Of a DNA stretch of 6,030 nucleotides, positions 5,489-6,030 are shown one piece after another. Within the stretch, counting starts at the first letter, position 1. Each line of letters starts with the position of its first letter. The notes beneath the pieces are model-generated. The model saw only the letters and a list, made by a program, of their open reading frames with translations, was not told where the DNA came from and ran no database searches. Origin of the DNA: Anammoximicrobium sp032229885. Lineage in GTDB: Bacteria; Planctomycetota; Planctomycetia; Pirellulales; Pirellulaceae. The stretch covers positions 1 to 6,030 of the forward strand of contig JAVYAJ010000083.1 of assembly GCA_032229885.1 (NCBI GenBank), written 5' to 3'. The position numbers and the translations under genes were made by a program.

Positions 5489-6030
5489 ACGGACGCTGGG
5501 TTCCTCACGACACGCGGGACGAGGGGGTGGATTACGTCAACCGTTGGACCCGCCGGGCGGAACTCTCCGTCAAACGGCTGCTGGGCTGGCTGGGGCTGGA
5601 CGCCAGCAAGTTCCATCAGTGGCGGGACCGCTACGGCAAGGCCAACGAGCACAACGGCCGGGCGCCGCGCGAACGGGTGGCTGGAAGACTGGGAAAAGCG
5701 GTCCATCCTCGACTATCACGACCGCCAACCCCTGGAAGGATACCGCCGACTGACGTTCATGATGTTCGACAACGACATCGTCGCCGTCAGTCCCAGCAGC
5801 ACCTACCGCGTGCTCAAGGCCGCCGGCCGGCTGGACCGTCGCCTCTGGGCCCCTTCCAAGAAAGGCACGGGGTTCGTGCAGCCCGACGGGCCGCACCAGC
5901 ACTGGCACGTGGACATCTCGCACCTGAACCTGCCAGGCACGTTCTACTTCCTCATCAGCGTGCTGGACGGCTACAGCCGCTACATCGTCCACTGGGAGAT
6001 CCGCGAAAGCATGACGGAACTGGACACCCA
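5461..6030 (+). pseudogene. IS3-family transposase OrfB (DDE integrase core), frameshifted and cut by the window edge
   Basis: OrfB is the catalytic domain that cuts and joins IS ends. The first part is in the frame starting at 5461: GRWVPHDTRDEGVDYVNRW, LLGWLGLDASKFHQWRDRYG and NEHNGRAPRE. At 5674-5677 (CGGG) the conserved protein jumps frame. PRER is followed, after one surplus G, by WLEDWEKRSILDYH, then PLEGYRRLTFMM, VAVSPSSTYRVLKAAGRLDR and SKKGTGF. HQHWHVDIS (Asp codon 5912-5914) carries the first acidic residue of the DDE triad, followed by VLDGYSRYIVHWEIRESMTE. The second Asp and the Glu lie beyond the window. Without the extra G the whole region reads as one typical OrfB. Both frames stay open to the window end, so the unshifted ribosome would make a long nonsense tail. 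The extra G is either a mutation that kills the copy or a sequencing error. Confidence 0.8.
5464..5470 (+). promoter_or_regulatory. Programmed -1 ribosomal frameshift slippery site (A7)
   Basis: In the orfA frame the ribosome reads tcA AAA AAA Gcc. A slip of one base back moves from SKK-ANGEL-stop to SKK-SQWGTLNGRWVPH, which is the conserved beginning of OrfB. OrfB has no start codon close to this point. IS3 elements commonly make their OrfAB transposase this way. No downstream stimulatory structure was established. Confidence 0.75.

Larger units (their letters stand above)
5101..6030 (+). mobile_element. IS3-family insertion sequence, left part only
   Basis: The two-gene layout (orfA with a helix-turn-helix and leucine zipper, and overlapping orfB with an rve-type DDE integrase core in the -1 frame) is diagnostic of the IS3 family. 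The left end is placed at TGTCTTG (5101), because IS3-family ends usually begin TG and composition changes here, but no right end is in the window to confirm it. AGACA-C-TGTCT spans this junction. The element is cut by the window edge shortly after the first catalytic Asp. Both orfs carry apparent frame breaks, so the copy may be inactive. Confidence 0.75.

Noticed and set aside
5475..5753. 92-codon plus-strand frame within orfB starting at ATG 5475
   Set aside because: The conserved transposase residues are in the other two plus frames. This one is a shadow.

Overview
This is a high-GC bacterial window whose gene content resembles Planctomycetota or a similar polysaccharide-degrading soil or aquatic bacterium. 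That assignment is inferred from the secreted GH10 enzyme with a planctomycete-like module order, the GH99-like partner and the base composition. No marker gene proves it.

Layout, left to right. Bases 1-188 hold no gene I can support, only one perfect inverted repeat. DNA polymerase IV (dinB) lies on the minus strand at 189-1400. Upstream of it on the same strand, 57 nt away, is a secreted multidomain GH10 endo-xylanase-like enzyme (1458-3155). A 232-bp divergent intergenic region (3156-3387) separates this from a second secreted enzyme on the plus strand (3388-4932). That protein has a GH99/GH71-like catalytic region carrying a WNEFHEGT motif, plus a C-terminal beta-sandwich-like domain. A lower-GC spacer follows (4933-5100) with a pair of spaced palindromic repeats. 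From about 5101 to the window edge lies the left part of an IS3-family insertion sequence.

The GH10 and GH99-like proteins share a divergent promoter region and both carry signal peptides, so they plausibly act together outside the cytoplasm on a plant or algal polysaccharide. dinB is a housekeeping translesion polymerase that happens to sit downstream. The IS has the expected -1 frameshift site (A7) joining orfA to orfB. It also shows two further frame breaks at short C and G runs, so it is either decaying or affected by homopolymer sequencing errors.

I see no CRISPR array, tRNA, rRNA, or convincing unknown defence or mobile system. The least explained items are the GH99-like family member and the ACAA-N4-TTGT repeat pair next to the IS.
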